The notes under the pieces were generated by a model that made no database searches, was not told where the DNA came from, and saw nothing but the letters and a program-made list of their open reading frames with translations. The translations under genes were made by a program, and so were the position numbers. Below, in pieces: positions 35,154 through 44,651 of a stretch of 64,000 nucleotides of DNA. The stretch is from Solitalea lacus. GTDB lineage: Bacteria > Bacteroidota > Bacteroidia > Sphingobacteriales > Sphingobacteriaceae. The stretch covers positions 3,088,200-3,152,199 of the forward strand of contig NZ_CP091740.1 in assembly GCF_022014595.1 (NCBI RefSeq), read 5' to 3'. How positions within the stretch are numbered: position 1 is the first letter of the stretch; each line of letters starts with the position of its first letter.

Positions 35154-36740
35154 ATGAGAAAAGGATTCATTATCAGCGCTATTGCTGGTATTTTTGTCAG
35201 TTCACTTTTAAGTTATTACGAAAGTCCTTATTGGCTGGTATTGCTGGCAATTATTATTGTACTTACTGTAATAGGCTTTAGGGATATGATGCAAACCAAA
35301 CATTCTATTATGCGTACCTATCCGGTTTTTGGCCGTATGCGTTATTGGATGGAAGCTTTGCGCCCTAAATTGTATCAATATTTTATTGAATCAGATATTG
35401 ATGGACGGCCAATTAACCGTATCGACCGTTCTACCATTTACCAGCGAGCTAAAAAAGAAACAGATTCAATGCCTTTTGGAACGCAAATGGACGTTTACGC
35501 GGAAGGATATGAATGGATGAGTCATTCTATAGCTCCTAAAAACTTCCATATCCTGGATAAAAACCCTCGCGTAATTATTGGCAATAAAGACTGCAAACAA
35601 CCTTATTCATCAAGTGTATTTAACGTTTCGGCGATGAGCTTTGGATCATTGAGCTCAAATGCCATTGAAGCACTTAATGCAGGAGCTAAAATTGGCGGCT
35701 TTGCACATAACACCGGCGAAGGTGGTATTAGCCCTCACCATTTGAGAAATGGAGGTGACATTATTTGGCAAATTGGAACCGGTTATTTTGGTTGTCGTGA
35801 TGATGAGGGCAATTTCTCTCCTGAAGTATTTAAACAAAATGCACTTAGGCCGGAGGTAAAAATGATTGAGCTTAAAATTTCGCAAGGAGCCAAACCTGGC
35901 CATGGAGGTATTTTGCCTGCAAGTAAAAACACCCCGGAAATTGCAGCCATTCGTCATATTAAACCAGGCATTACCGTAGCTTCTCCTCCTTATCACTCGG
36001 CATTTGATTCACCAATTGAATTGATCAAATTCATAAAACAATTACGTGATTTATCTGGAGGCAAACCGGTTGGGTTTAAATTGTGTATTGGCCGCGGAAA
36101 TGAGTTTATAGGTATTTGTAAAGCAATGATTGAACTGGACACCTTCCCAGACTTTATTACTGTTGATGGCGGTGAAGGTGGAACAGGTGCAGCACCTCAG
36201 GAATTTTCCAACTACGTTGGTGCACCGTTATTAGATGGCTTGGCCTTTGTACATAATATGCTCGTTGGATACAACATTCGTCATCATATTAAAATTATTG
36301 CATCGGGTAAAATCCTATCAGGATTTAGTATTGTTAGGGCTGTAGCAATTGGAGCTGATGCATGTAACTCGGCCCGTGCTATGATGATGGCCTTGGGTTG
36401 TATTCAGGCCCTGCAGTGCAATACCAACAAATGCCCTACCGGTGTGGCAACGCAAAACCCTGAATTGGCTGTTGGATTAGTGATTGATGACAAGAAACAG
36501 CGTGTTGCTAACTACCATGCCGAAACGGTAAAGAATTTTGTGGAGCTAATGGGTGCAGCAGGTATCGAAAACCCTAGAGAGCTAACCCGTTCTCATATTT
36601 ACCGTCGTGTATTTATGAATGAAATTAGAACGTATGAAGATATTTTCCCATCGGTAGAACCGGGAGGAATGATCAGCGGCAATATGCCTGATCGTTACAA
36701 GTTAGATTTAGCAACTGCCTATATAGATCGTTGGAATTAA
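35154..36740 (+). CDS. FMN-binding glutamate synthase-like protein with membrane anchor
   Basis: 528 residues. Two hydrophobic segments at the N-terminus (about 5-22 and 26-42) anchor a GltB-like FMN/TIM-barrel domain: NVSAMSFGSLSSNAIEALNAGAK, HNTGEGGISPHH, KPGHGGILPASK, TVDGGEGGTGAAP. Three Cys (ALGCIQALQCNTNKCPTGVATQ) match the 3Fe-4S site of glutamate synthase. It has no glutaminase domain. This stand-alone family occurs widely with unknown substrate; true glutamate synthase activity is not implied. Confidence 0.88.
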   Translation: MRKGFIISAIAGIFVSSLLSYYESPYWLVLLAIIIVLTVIGFRDMMQTKHSIMRTYPVFGRMRYWMEALRPKLYQYFIESDIDGRPINRIDRSTIYQRAKKETDSMPFGTQMDVYAEGYEWMSHSIAPKNFHILDKNPRVIIGNKDCKQPYSSSVFNVSAMSFGSLSSNAIEALNAGAKIGGFAHNTGEGGISPHHLRNGGDIIWQIGTGYFGCRDDEGNFSPEVFKQNALRPEVKMIELKISQGAKPGHGGILPASKNTPEIAAIRHIKPGITVASPPYHSAFDSPIELIKFIKQLRDLSGGKPVGFKLCIGRGNEFIGICKAMIELDTFPDFITVDGGEGGTGAAPQEFSNYVGAPLLDGLAFVHNMLVGYNIRHHIKIIASGKILSGFSIVRAVAIGADACNSARAMMMALGCIQALQCNTNKCPTGVATQNPELAVGLVIDDKKQRVANYHAETVKNFVELMGAAGIENPRELTRSHIYRRVFMNEIRTYEDIFPSVEPGGMISGNMPDRYKLDLATAYIDRWN

Positions 36741-36754
36741 AAACAAACACATCA

Positions 36755-36791
36755 TAAGTAAAAGCCCCTGAAACACGTTTAGGGGCTTTTA
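36755..36791 (+). terminator. Terminator of the glutamate synthase-like gene
   Basis: 13-bp perfect stem (36755-36767 with 36779-36791, AGTAAAAGCCCCT) followed by T-rich sequence. Confidence 0.85.
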
Positions 36792-36830
36792 CTTTATAAT
36801 TTCGATAATTTAACACATTAAACTATCCTG

Positions 36831-37250
36831 TTAATTAATATACGCTTTGGCAACAGTCAGCGTATCGAGAATTTCACTGCAACTTAGCGGATGCCCATCT
36901 TCATCGAACTCCCAAACATGGCACCAATTCGTTTCATATGTCTTCCCTGTACTTCTTACCTTCCCTCTATAAACACCTGTAGACACTACCATATTATGTC
37001 CGTTTTCCGATTCTTCAAAATAATGCTTAGGAGTAAATTCAAGGACTTCCTCATACTTATCTAAATCAGTAAAAAATGCCTGGGCTCCTTCTCGCCCCTT
37101 ATAATTATGACCATGTGGAATATCGGGTGCACCCGTAAAATAGAATGTAAATTGAGGAGCAATCTCAGAAAGGATGGTTCCAACATCTCCTCTATTGAAA
37201 GCTTCATAAAGCTCCCTAACCTTAAGGTCGTTATGCACTAAAACTTCCAT
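36831..37250 (-). CDS. SnoaL-like NTF2-family protein
   Basis: 139 residues from the ATG at 37250; an upstream in-frame TTG at 37289 would add a hydrophobic stretch not typical of the family. VRELYEAFNRGDVGTILSEIAPQFTFYFTG and FEESENGHNMVVSTGVYRGKVRSTGKTYETNWCHVWEFDEDG are typical of the SnoaL-like fold. Such proteins include isomerases and binding proteins; the role cannot be assigned. Confidence 0.8.
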   Translation of the reverse strand: MEVLVHNDLKVRELYEAFNRGDVGTILSEIAPQFTFYFTGAPDIPHGHNYKGREGAQAFFTDLDKYEEVLEFTPKHYFEESENGHNMVVSTGVYRGKVRSTGKTYETNWCHVWEFDEDGHPLSCSEILDTLTVAKAYIN

Positions 37251-37447
37251 GATTAAAATTATTATAGTTAAACAATAAGTAAGTATCAACTAATTCAATC
37301 CAGTTTTGACCGACTTTCACCACCACTCAGCTGGAAATAACTAATTAAAAACAAATTAAGGCTCTTTTCAAGGGAATTAAAGTTACAAAAAGGAGAAAGG
37401 AAGTTTTGCACAAAGTTTGGTTAACTAAAGTTTATTTAAGTCAACAA

Positions 37448-37852
37448 TTAAGGGTTAAGCGGCCGTTGGAAACAGAGTTTATAACCATCAGGATCCGCTA
37501 AATCGAGCGCTTGCCATCCGTAACCGGTTATATAAGGTTCATTTAGCTCAAGCTTCTTGCTTTTAAGCGACTGGTACAGTGCATCAATATCATTGCAACC
37601 AAAATACAGACAAGTGTCAGCATGATGCCCATTCCTTAATAGTTCCTTTTCACTTGGACGATCAGACATTTCATATTGGGTGTTCAACATTAATTCAATA
37701 TCATTCAATCGTAAGAAAGCCCAACCAATATATTCTTTAGGCCCCGTAGATTCGATTAAATTAAACCCTAACACACCACAATAAAAAGATAAAGAGGCTT
37801 GCATATCGTAAACCATTAAAAGTGGCGTCATTCCAACAATTCTGTGCTTCAT
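37448..37852 (-). CDS. VOC-family (glyoxalase/bleomycin-resistance type) protein
   Basis: 134 residues from the ATG at 37852 (an in-frame TTG two codons earlier is ignored). Two beta-alpha-beta-beta-beta modules: MTPLLMVYDMQASLSFYCGVLGFNLIE and CLYFGCNDIDALYQSLKSKKLELNEPYITGYGWQALDLADPDGYKLCFQRP. The DPDGYKL end is the usual metal-site motif of the family. Substrate unknown. Confidence 0.85.
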   Translation of the reverse strand: MKHRIVGMTPLLMVYDMQASLSFYCGVLGFNLIESTGPKEYIGWAFLRLNDIELMLNTQYEMSDRPSEKELLRNGHHADTCLYFGCNDIDALYQSLKSKKLELNEPYITGYGWQALDLADPDGYKLCFQRPLNP

Positions 37853-37969
37853 GGTCAATCCTTACATTTTTAATAAAAGTAAAAACCAATGATTTCGGTG
37901 CAATCATAAATACTTCAGAAACACATTGGCCAAGAAAACCTCATTTTAAAGACTTAAAAATCAATCATG

Positions 37970-38959
37970 CTAATCAAAAGAAAATATCTTTTTCCAGTCT
38001 TTTTTCATATCAATAAGTAACCACCCTCTTTTGGGAGCTTCAGTCAGCGCTTTATCAAGTGTTCCGATAGAAGATTGATGGTCATAAGCTACTTCTCTTA
38101 ACGAATCAGTATGATGTACGATCAATCCCATTCGGGGTCCGGGAGCAGATGTTGTCCACTCCAGCATTTGAAAATCACCATCTGAGTTGCCAAATGCTAA
38201 TACTGGACGTTTACCAATATACTTATGTATCCCAATTGGTTTTCCCTCTTTATCGTCAATAAAATCCACTTCCGGTAGTTTTACCAAAACGGGCTTTCCA
38301 TTTCGGAATTCATATTTTACTTTACCCATACTTCCCACAATCTGATCCGGAGGAATCCCATACATCTCTGGGGCAAATGCACGCATAAAATCGAGACCAC
38401 CACCAGAAACAATATAGGTTTTATATTCATAGGCTCTCAAATAGGCCAGCAATTCAACCATGGGCTTGTAAATCATTTCATAATAATAATGTTTGGTAGT
38501 AGGGTGTCTGGCTGTTTTAAACCAATCAGTAACAAGCTGATCATATTCATCAGTGGTCATCCCGGAATGAGTAGCAATTATAATTTCCAGTAAACCCTTT
38601 TCTCCAGAAGCAATAATGCCTTTCATATCGTTTGCAAGAACTGATTTGAATGGCTCTTTGGTTTTCCACTCCGGATGCTGTGGAGACATTGCTTTAATAC
38701 GGTCAATAGCGAAGAATAACTGAAAATAAACCGGTTGCTCACTCCAAAGGGTACCGTCATTATCGAATGTAGCTATGCGATCCTCTTTTCTTATAAAATC
38801 TGAAGTACCTTCCTTGGTGGTTTTTTCAACAAAAGCAATAATTGCCTTTTTAACTTCTCCGTCATTCCAGGATGGTAATGGATCGCTTTGAGCAAAAACA
38901 CTGCTTATAAAAAGGTTAATGAGCAGTAATATCAATAATCTTCTATACGTCCTTTTCAT
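37970..38959 (-). CDS. Exported HAD-family phosphatase
   Basis: 329 residues from ATG 38959, which begins a clear signal peptide (MKRTYRRLLILLLINLFISSVFAQ); an upstream ATG at 38983 would only add eight residues before it. FDNDGTLW gives the nucleophile Asp66 and Asp68, YIVSGGGLDF is motif II and FGNSDGDFQML is motif IV. This places it in the haloacid dehalogenase superfamily, probably as a periplasmic phosphatase. It ends a minus-strand group with two sulfatase genes and starts 86 bases after the sulfatase. Confidence 0.85.
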   Translation of the reverse strand: MKRTYRRLLILLLINLFISSVFAQSDPLPSWNDGEVKKAIIAFVEKTTKEGTSDFIRKEDRIATFDNDGTLWSEQPVYFQLFFAIDRIKAMSPQHPEWKTKEPFKSVLANDMKGIIASGEKGLLEIIIATHSGMTTDEYDQLVTDWFKTARHPTTKHYYYEMIYKPMVELLAYLRAYEYKTYIVSGGGLDFMRAFAPEMYGIPPDQIVGSMGKVKYEFRNGKPVLVKLPEVDFIDDKEGKPIGIHKYIGKRPVLAFGNSDGDFQMLEWTTSAPGPRMGLIVHHTDSLREVAYDHQSSIGTLDKALTEAPKRGWLLIDMKKDWKKIFSFD

Positions 38960-39044
38960 AATTGTACTTTTTAGTCTTTCCATTTACCGCTAAGAAGAAA
39001 AACTCAATCTCCTTTTAAACTCAGATCATATACTCTTTCCAATT

Positions 39045-40628
39045 CTAATTACTTGATTTTACCGTCACCTTTCGCATCACTTCATCCAGATTAAAACTAC
39101 CCGGTTTTTGCCTTGGTGGAAATTCTTTGAAGGAGGAAAGCCATTTAGTCGCAAAACCGAGCGCTCCATAAGTTAGGTAAATATGACGCACCTGCCATTC
39201 AGGGTATTCAAATGAATATGGCCCCCTTTCAAATGGATCAGCTAGAAGATCATATACCATTGGCACCCTAAGTTTAGTATAATCCTTTGCCCAAATATCA
39301 AGCCCTTCATGGTATTGTTCGATAAATGAAATCTTCCAACGACCATAGCGGATTGCAAATAGATCTCCGTCATCGCTCCAATAAACAAACTCCTTACGAG
39401 GATTTTCTTTCACCTCACCTTTAAAAAAAGGCAGCATATTATATCCATCTAAGTGAACCTTATAAGTTTTGCCGCCAGCAGAATAACCCGAAAGGCATTT
39501 TTGTACAATATCGGCTTGGCCGGCAGCAGCACAAAATGTTGGAATAAAGTCTTCATGAGCAAATACATCGTTGGATATAGTACCTGGTTTAATTACGCCC
39601 GGCCAGCGAATAACAGTTGGCACCCGGAATCCTCCTTCCCAGTTGGTTGCTTTTTCACCCCGAAAAGGAGTACTTCCACCGTCGGGCCAGGTCATCGTTT
39701 CAGCCCCATTATCAGTTGTGAAGACAACAATTGTATTATCTGCTATACCTAGGTCATCTAACATTTTCAACAACTTACCGACATTGTCATCCAATTCAGT
39801 CATTCCATCAGCCTGTAAGCCTAAGCCGGTTTTGCCATTGTACTTCGGACTAAGATGTGTGTTGATGTGCATTCGAGTAGAATTGAAGTAACAAAAGAAA
39901 GGTTTACCGGCTTTTACTTGTTTATCCATAAAATCAATTGCCGCAGTTGTAAACTCTTCATCAACAGTCTCCATGCGTTTAATGGTAAGAGGTCCTGTAT
40001 CTTCTATTCTTTGTTTACCTACTTTCCCAAATTTGCCAAGCTCTTTAGGATCGTCAGTTGTTGAGGCATAACAATGCAATACTCCCCGGGGGCCAAATTG
40101 TTCTTTATATCTAGGATCCTTAGGATAATCAGGATCTTCAGGTTCTTCTTCTGCATTCAAATGATAAAGGTTCCCTAAAAACTCATCGAAACCATGAACA
40201 GTAGGCAAAAATTTATTGAGATCACCAAGGTGGTTCTTACCAAATTGCCCACACATATAGCCCAGAGGTTTTAAGAATTCTGCAATAGAGGGATCTTTAT
40301 CGCTAAGTCCAATATCAGATCCTGGCATACCTACTTTAGTAAGACCAGTACGAATAGGCGATTGTCCTGTAATAAAAGCAGCGCGCCCGGCCGTGCAACT
40401 CTGTTGCCCGTACCAGGTCATAAACATCGTCCCTTCATTGGCGATACGGTCGATATTAGGTGTTCTAAAACCCATCATGCCACGATTGTAGCAACTAGAG
40501 TTGAACCAACCGATATCATCGGCCATAATGAAGAGAATATTAGGCTTTTGTTGGGCAAAGGTTCGATTACCCAAGCTACCCAACAGCAATAATAAATAAC
40601 AACCTATTTGAATTGAGATGCGTTTCAT
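39045..40628 (-). CDS. Exported arylsulfatase
   Basis: 527 residues from ATG 40628 (upstream TTG at 40637 discarded). Signal peptide MKRISIQIGCYLLLLLGSLGNRTFAQ, then KPNILFIMADDIGWFN with metal-binding Asp pair. SCTAGRAAFITGQ (Cys78-Arg82) is the CxAxR-type site where Cys becomes formylglycine. VFTTDNGAETMTWPDGG gives the second Asp-Asn metal pair. Acts in the periplasm on sulfate esters; the substrate is unknown. A wrecked paralogue lies immediately upstream and an HAD phosphatase downstream. Confidence 0.92.
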   Translation of the reverse strand: MKRISIQIGCYLLLLLGSLGNRTFAQQKPNILFIMADDIGWFNSSCYNRGMMGFRTPNIDRIANEGTMFMTWYGQQSCTAGRAAFITGQSPIRTGLTKVGMPGSDIGLSDKDPSIAEFLKPLGYMCGQFGKNHLGDLNKFLPTVHGFDEFLGNLYHLNAEEEPEDPDYPKDPRYKEQFGPRGVLHCYASTTDDPKELGKFGKVGKQRIEDTGPLTIKRMETVDEEFTTAAIDFMDKQVKAGKPFFCYFNSTRMHINTHLSPKYNGKTGLGLQADGMTELDDNVGKLLKMLDDLGIADNTIVVFTTDNGAETMTWPDGGSTPFRGEKATNWEGGFRVPTVIRWPGVIKPGTISNDVFAHEDFIPTFCAAAGQADIVQKCLSGYSAGGKTYKVHLDGYNMLPFFKGEVKENPRKEFVYWSDDGDLFAIRYGRWKISFIEQYHEGLDIWAKDYTKLRVPMVYDLLADPFERGPYSFEYPEWQVRHIYLTYGALGFATKWLSSFKEFPPRQKPGSFNLDEVMRKVTVKSSN

Positions 40629-40674
40629 AAGGAACAATTTAGATTAAGGAATAAACTAAAATTAGATTGATTAA

Positions 40675-40988
40675 TTAACGTGGTGCCGATAAATTCTCCA
40701 GTTCCTGCAAGCGCTTTATTGCTTCTTGCTGTGAAAGAAGCTCGGCCTGCGGTGCACCTTTGTTGAGCATACGAATCAGTGAAAATTGCCTTCTTTAGCA
40801 ATTCGATCAATATTGGGAGTCTGATATCCCATTAACCCCATCGTATTGGTGCTAATTTGTGGAACAACAATATCATCACCAAAAATGACTAAAATATTGG
40901 GCTTTTTTTGCTGGGCGTAAGATGGGGAACCCAAGACTACCCCCAGTAAAAGTATACTGAGAATACTTCGGAATAGAGAGCGGACCAT
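40675..40988 (-). pseudogene. Wrecked arylsulfatase: N-terminus fused to C-terminal tail
   Basis: From ATG 40988 the frame has a signal peptide (MVRSLFRSILSILLLGVVLGSPSYAQ) and KPNILVIFGDDIVVPQIS...TPNIDRIAKEG, then stops after NFH. In a shifted frame the sequence goes on as AIFTDSYAQQRCTAGRASF, the sulfatase active-site region. This joins directly to QQEAIKRLQELENLSAPR and a stop at 40675, which looks like a sulfatase C-terminal tail. So there is one frameshift and a large internal deletion (roughly 400 codons). It cannot make an enzyme. Confidence 0.85.
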
Positions 40989-41151
40989 AAGTTTAGAGTT
41001 TGTTTTTCAGTCGTTAAACCTTACTCTTAATAGGAACTTACAGAAATTGAAAGTGAGTTAATTTTAATTCAAAGGCTACAACTGACGTTTAATGTAATTT
41101 ACAACTTTTTTTTAAAACCAATATCAAGCCTTCCGTTTAATTAAAAGTTAG

Positions 41152-43266
41152 TTATTCAACTTTCAGTTCAAATCGTTCATTCATGATAAGTTTTCCTTCT
41201 ATCTCCTTTCCGTCTACCTTCAGCCCTTTTATCTTACCTGTTTTGCCTTTTAAGACTAAATCGATTAGCTGCTTATCAGTTATTTTTTTCTCATACACTT
41301 CAAAAGGAATTTTTAAGCCGCAAACCTTAAAATTTGTACAACCGTAGGCCGAATTTCCTTTTTTTAGGAAATGCACTTTACATTTAGGGCAGCTAAGGGA
41401 TTCAATGGAAACTGTTTCTTTGGGAGCTTTGGCTTTAGCATCCTTTTTTGGTTTTTCATCCGGTTTGGAAACAGTTTGATCAGCAATAGTTATTACTTTG
41501 CCAACATTACTTTTCACTTCAGCTGTAAGTCCAACCACCATTTGAATCAACTCCTGTTTAAAAAGTTCCAGTTGATACTCCCCTTTTTCTATAAGTCGTA
41601 GTTTTCGTTCCCAGGTACCAGTTAACTCAGCACTTTTAAGTAATTCATTTTGTATAGTATCAATCAGATCGATACCGGTTTGAGTAGCATGGATGTTTTT
41701 TTTCTTTTTTTCTATGTACTTGCGCTTAAACAATGTTTCAATGATGTTAGCACGTGTTGAAGGTCGCCCAATACCGTTGTCTTTCATCAACTCACGCATT
41801 TCTTCATCATCTACCTGCTTGCCCGCTGTTTCCATAGCCCGCAGCAAGGTGGCTTCCGTATAAGGCTTAGGGGGAGATGTTTTACCCTGATGTATACGAG
41901 GTTCATGAGGTCCACTCTCTCCTACTTCAAAAACCGGCATTATGCGTTCCTCATCTTCTCCTTCTTTTTTTTCAGTTTTATCATTGGCATATAATTCTTT
42001 CCAACCGGCTTCTAAAATTTGTTTACCTGAGGCTTTAAACTCTACCTGCCCAACTTTACCTAAAACTGTAGTGTTTGACACCTTACACTCTGAATAAAAA
42101 GCTGCAATAAAGCGACGGGTGATTAAATCGTAAACTCGCTTTTCATCAATACTTAGACCTGCAGGAGTAACACCGGTAGGAATAATTGCATGGTGATCGG
42201 TTACCTTCTTATCGTCAAAAACTGTTTTAAGCTTAGGGATTGGTTTTGCTAATACAGGATCCGTAAATTTACTGTAGAAAGTCAACTGCCCCATAATACC
42301 AGCTATTTTAGGATGAAGATCTTCAGAAAGATAAGTAGTATCAACCCTTGGATAGGTAACGAGTTTCTTTTCGTATAAATTCTGTATATATTTCAGCGTA
42401 TCATCTGCTGAATAAGCATATTTTTTATTGGCATCTACCTGTAAGGATGTTAAATCATACAGCCGCGGATTTCCTTCTTTACCTTCCTTTTTCTCAAACG
42501 AGGTAATTTCGAAAAGATGTTGCTTTAAATACTCCAAGCCTTTTTCAGCTTTTTCCAAAGTTTTAAGCCTATCAATGGTAGCTGTAAATTCCGTTTCGCG
42601 GTAAAGAGTTTTCAGTTCCCAATATTCTTCTGATACGAAAGCATTGATCTCTTTCTGCCGTTGCACAATCATAGCCAGGGTTGGCGTTTGCACCCTCCCT
42701 ATAGACAGTACAACTTTACCCTGTCCAAATCGTTTGGTAAACAAACGAGTGGCATTCATACCCAACAACCAATCACCTATTGCACGTGCACTTCCGGCAG
42801 CATACAGGTTATTAAACTGCTCACTTTCTTTCAGCTTTTGAAACCCTTCACGTATGGCTTCTTCTGTCAAAGATGAAATCCATAATCGTTTTACAGGAAC
42901 TGAGCATTTGGCTTTAAGCAAAACCCAACGCTGGATCAATTCTCCTTCCTGCCCGGCGTCACCACAGTTAATCACCTCTTCACATTTGCTCACCAGATCT
43001 TCTATAACCTTAAACTGTTTGTGTACGCCCCCATTATCAATCAACTTAATGCCAAAACTTTTAGGAATCATGGGTAAATCTTCCAAACGCCATGCTTTCC
43101 ATCGTTCAGTATAGTCATGGGGCTCTTTTAAGGTGCAAAAGTGACCAAATGTCCAAGTTACCTGAAAACCATTACCTTCATAATAGCCGTCCTTACGCTG
43201 TTTAGCACCAATTACTTCAGCAATATCCTTGGCTACACTTGGTTTTTCGGCAATGCAAACTTTCAT
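41152..43266 (-). CDS. topB: DNA topoisomerase III (type IA)
   Basis: 704 residues. The Toprim domain begins MKVCIAEKPSVAKDIAEVIGA and holds NCGDAGQEGELI (metal Asp/Glu). GDWLLGMNATRLFT and the active-site Tyr block KKLVTYPRVDTTYLSED follow, as does DNGIGRPSTRANIIETL. The C-terminus has a zinc-ribbon-like segment (SCPKCKVHFLKKGNSAYGCTNFKVCG). It decatenates and relaxes negatively supercoiled DNA via single-strand breaks. Bacteroidota often carry this type on chromosomes as well as on mobile elements; here no conjugation genes are adjacent. Confidence 0.93.
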   Translation of the reverse strand: MKVCIAEKPSVAKDIAEVIGAKQRKDGYYEGNGFQVTWTFGHFCTLKEPHDYTERWKAWRLEDLPMIPKSFGIKLIDNGGVHKQFKVIEDLVSKCEEVINCGDAGQEGELIQRWVLLKAKCSVPVKRLWISSLTEEAIREGFQKLKESEQFNNLYAAGSARAIGDWLLGMNATRLFTKRFGQGKVVLSIGRVQTPTLAMIVQRQKEINAFVSEEYWELKTLYRETEFTATIDRLKTLEKAEKGLEYLKQHLFEITSFEKKEGKEGNPRLYDLTSLQVDANKKYAYSADDTLKYIQNLYEKKLVTYPRVDTTYLSEDLHPKIAGIMGQLTFYSKFTDPVLAKPIPKLKTVFDDKKVTDHHAIIPTGVTPAGLSIDEKRVYDLITRRFIAAFYSECKVSNTTVLGKVGQVEFKASGKQILEAGWKELYANDKTEKKEGEDEERIMPVFEVGESGPHEPRIHQGKTSPPKPYTEATLLRAMETAGKQVDDEEMRELMKDNGIGRPSTRANIIETLFKRKYIEKKKKNIHATQTGIDLIDTIQNELLKSAELTGTWERKLRLIEKGEYQLELFKQELIQMVVGLTAEVKSNVGKVITIADQTVSKPDEKPKKDAKAKAPKETVSIESLSCPKCKVHFLKKGNSAYGCTNFKVCGLKIPFEVYEKKITDKQLIDLVLKGKTGKIKGLKVDGKEIEGKLIMNERFELKVE

Positions 43267-43586
43267 ACTTCGGCTTGAACAATTTTAAGGGGCACAAATG
43301 TCGTATAAAAGTTCAGAAAGTTTATCAAAAGAACTCAAATTCTGACCAATACCCTTCGCAATTTAATGTTCCAAAAAGTATTTTTTGATGAACCTAGCAT
43401 TTAAAATTAAAAAAGTCCTTTCAGTTTGTTCTCATGGATAAGCTAAAAAACATTTTATTATAGCCCTCGCTCTTCGTTAAGTGTTTAAACAATTGTTTTT
43501 TTTCATAAAATTATTCATTCTACCAACCCTCACAAATAGTAGATACCCTCTGATTAACAGCCATTTATCAAAATTTAACATTTTTT
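43267..43586. other. Intergenic stretch between divergent topB and scpB
   Basis: About 320 AT-rich bases with homopolymer T runs; nothing beyond the scpB promoter at its right end could be supported. Confidence 0.45.
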
Positions 43587-43616
43587 TTTGCTGCTTTAAC
43601 AGATGTTTTATTTTTG
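43587..43616 (+). promoter_or_regulatory. Promoter of scpB, very close to the start codon
   Basis: TTTG (43587-43590), an 18-base spacer and TATTTTTG (43609-43616) fit the consensus. The ATG at 43623 follows only 6 bases later, so the mRNA would have almost no leader. Confidence 0.65.
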
Positions 43617-43622
43617 CGACAG

Positions 43623-44189
43623 ATGGAGATGATTCAACAACATATTGAAGCACTGATATTTGCCTCTGAGCAAAGCATAACTTCAGCCGAGATCGTAGCT
43701 TGTTTAAGCCAAGTTAATGGAGAGGAGGTTGCAGATGTACTAGTTGATGAAACTATTGAAGCCATAAGTAAAAAGTATGAGGCTGAAGAGCATTTCTTTG
43801 AATTGGTAGCCCTGAGTGGAGGTTATCAGTTTATGACAAAAAAAAGATATGCCCCTACAGTAAGCTCTTTAATACAGCACCGCAATAAGAAAAAATTATC
43901 GGCGGCAGCTATGGAAACCTTAGCAATTATTGCATACAAGCAACCAATTACCAAGGCCGAAATTGAACAGATAAGGGGTGTAAATTGTGATTATAGTGTT
44001 CATAAGTTACTTGAGAAAGAGCTAATCACCATTGAGGGAAAAAGCGATGCCCCAGGTAGGCCTTTGCTCTATGGAACCAGCAAATTATTTATGGACTATT
44101 TCAGTCTAAACTCGTTAAAAGACTTGCCACAACTAAAAGACATACAATCAATTAACGAAAACGAAATAGGACAACAGACAGAAAATTAA
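43623..44189 (+). CDS. scpB: Segregation and condensation protein B
   Basis: 188 residues from ATG 43623 (an in-frame TTG at 43614 is part of the promoter). Two winged-helix domains: HIEALIFASEQSITSAEIVACLSQ, then LSAAAMETLAIIAYKQPITKAEIEQIRGVNCDYSVHKLLEKELI and GRPLLYGTSKLFMDYFSLNSLKDLP. This is the classic ScpB pattern. It partners ScpA and SMC in chromosome condensation. ScpA and SMC are not adjacent. Confidence 0.93.
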   Translation: MEMIQQHIEALIFASEQSITSAEIVACLSQVNGEEVADVLVDETIEAISKKYEAEEHFFELVALSGGYQFMTKKRYAPTVSSLIQHRNKKKLSAAAMETLAIIAYKQPITKAEIEQIRGVNCDYSVHKLLEKELITIEGKSDAPGRPLLYGTSKLFMDYFSLNSLKDLPQLKDIQSINENEIGQQTEN

Positions 44190-44334
44190 TTGCAAACTTG
44201 TTTTTGAGAAGTTAAAAACTTTTTAATTTTACAAATGATGATTTTAAACATATTTTTTTCTTAAAAATCATCAAAAAGCTTAGTAAATTCAGCTCAAGAA
44301 TCAATAAGTAGAAAATTTAAATTTGAAGAGGTAA

Positions 44335-44547
44335 ATGAAAACGCCAAAGAAACCAATTAAAAAAACCAGCGGCAAAAGTGCTTCAGAAGATGCGAAGAAA
44401 GGTATGAAGCCTCTTAATCCAAAAGAAGCCAAAAACGCTAAGAACCGTCTTTTAGATGATGACGATGATGATGATTTAGGAATTCCGATGGATGATTTCG
44501 GTGCATTTGACGATATTGACGATTTTGATGATGATGACAGATTTTAA
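44335..44547 (+). CDS. Small basic-acidic hypothetical protein
   Basis: 70 residues. The first 45 are rich in Lys and Ala (KKPIKKTSGKSASEDAKKGMKPLNPKEAKNAKNR); the last 25 are almost all Asp with a few hydrophobic residues (LLDDDDDDDLGIPMDDFGAFDDIDDFDDDDRF). It has its own terminator and a plausible ATG, so it is likely expressed. No domain recognised; the charge-split, disordered make-up suggests binding to nucleic acid or basic proteins, but that is a guess. Confidence 0.75.
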   Translation: MKTPKKPIKKTSGKSASEDAKKGMKPLNPKEAKNAKNRLLDDDDDDDLGIPMDDFGAFDDIDDFDDDDRF

Positions 44548-44567
44548 TATTTACATTTAATACATAA

Positions 44568-44602
44568 AAAAATCCCTGCCATAATAAATGACAGGGATTT
44601 TT
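44568..44602. terminator. Terminator of the small acidic-protein gene
   Basis: 11-bp perfect stem AAAAATCCCTG (44568-44578) with its complement (44592-44602) and A/T tracts on both sides, between convergent genes. Confidence 0.85.
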
Positions 44603-44651
44603 ATTTTAAATGGACAGTAAGAATGAAGTTTCCTAAACCATCTATTACCTA

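Noticed and set aside
41152-43266. Topoisomerase III as a mark of an integrated conjugative element
   Set aside because: No relaxase, tra genes or integrase flank it; neighbours are sulfatase and scpB genes.
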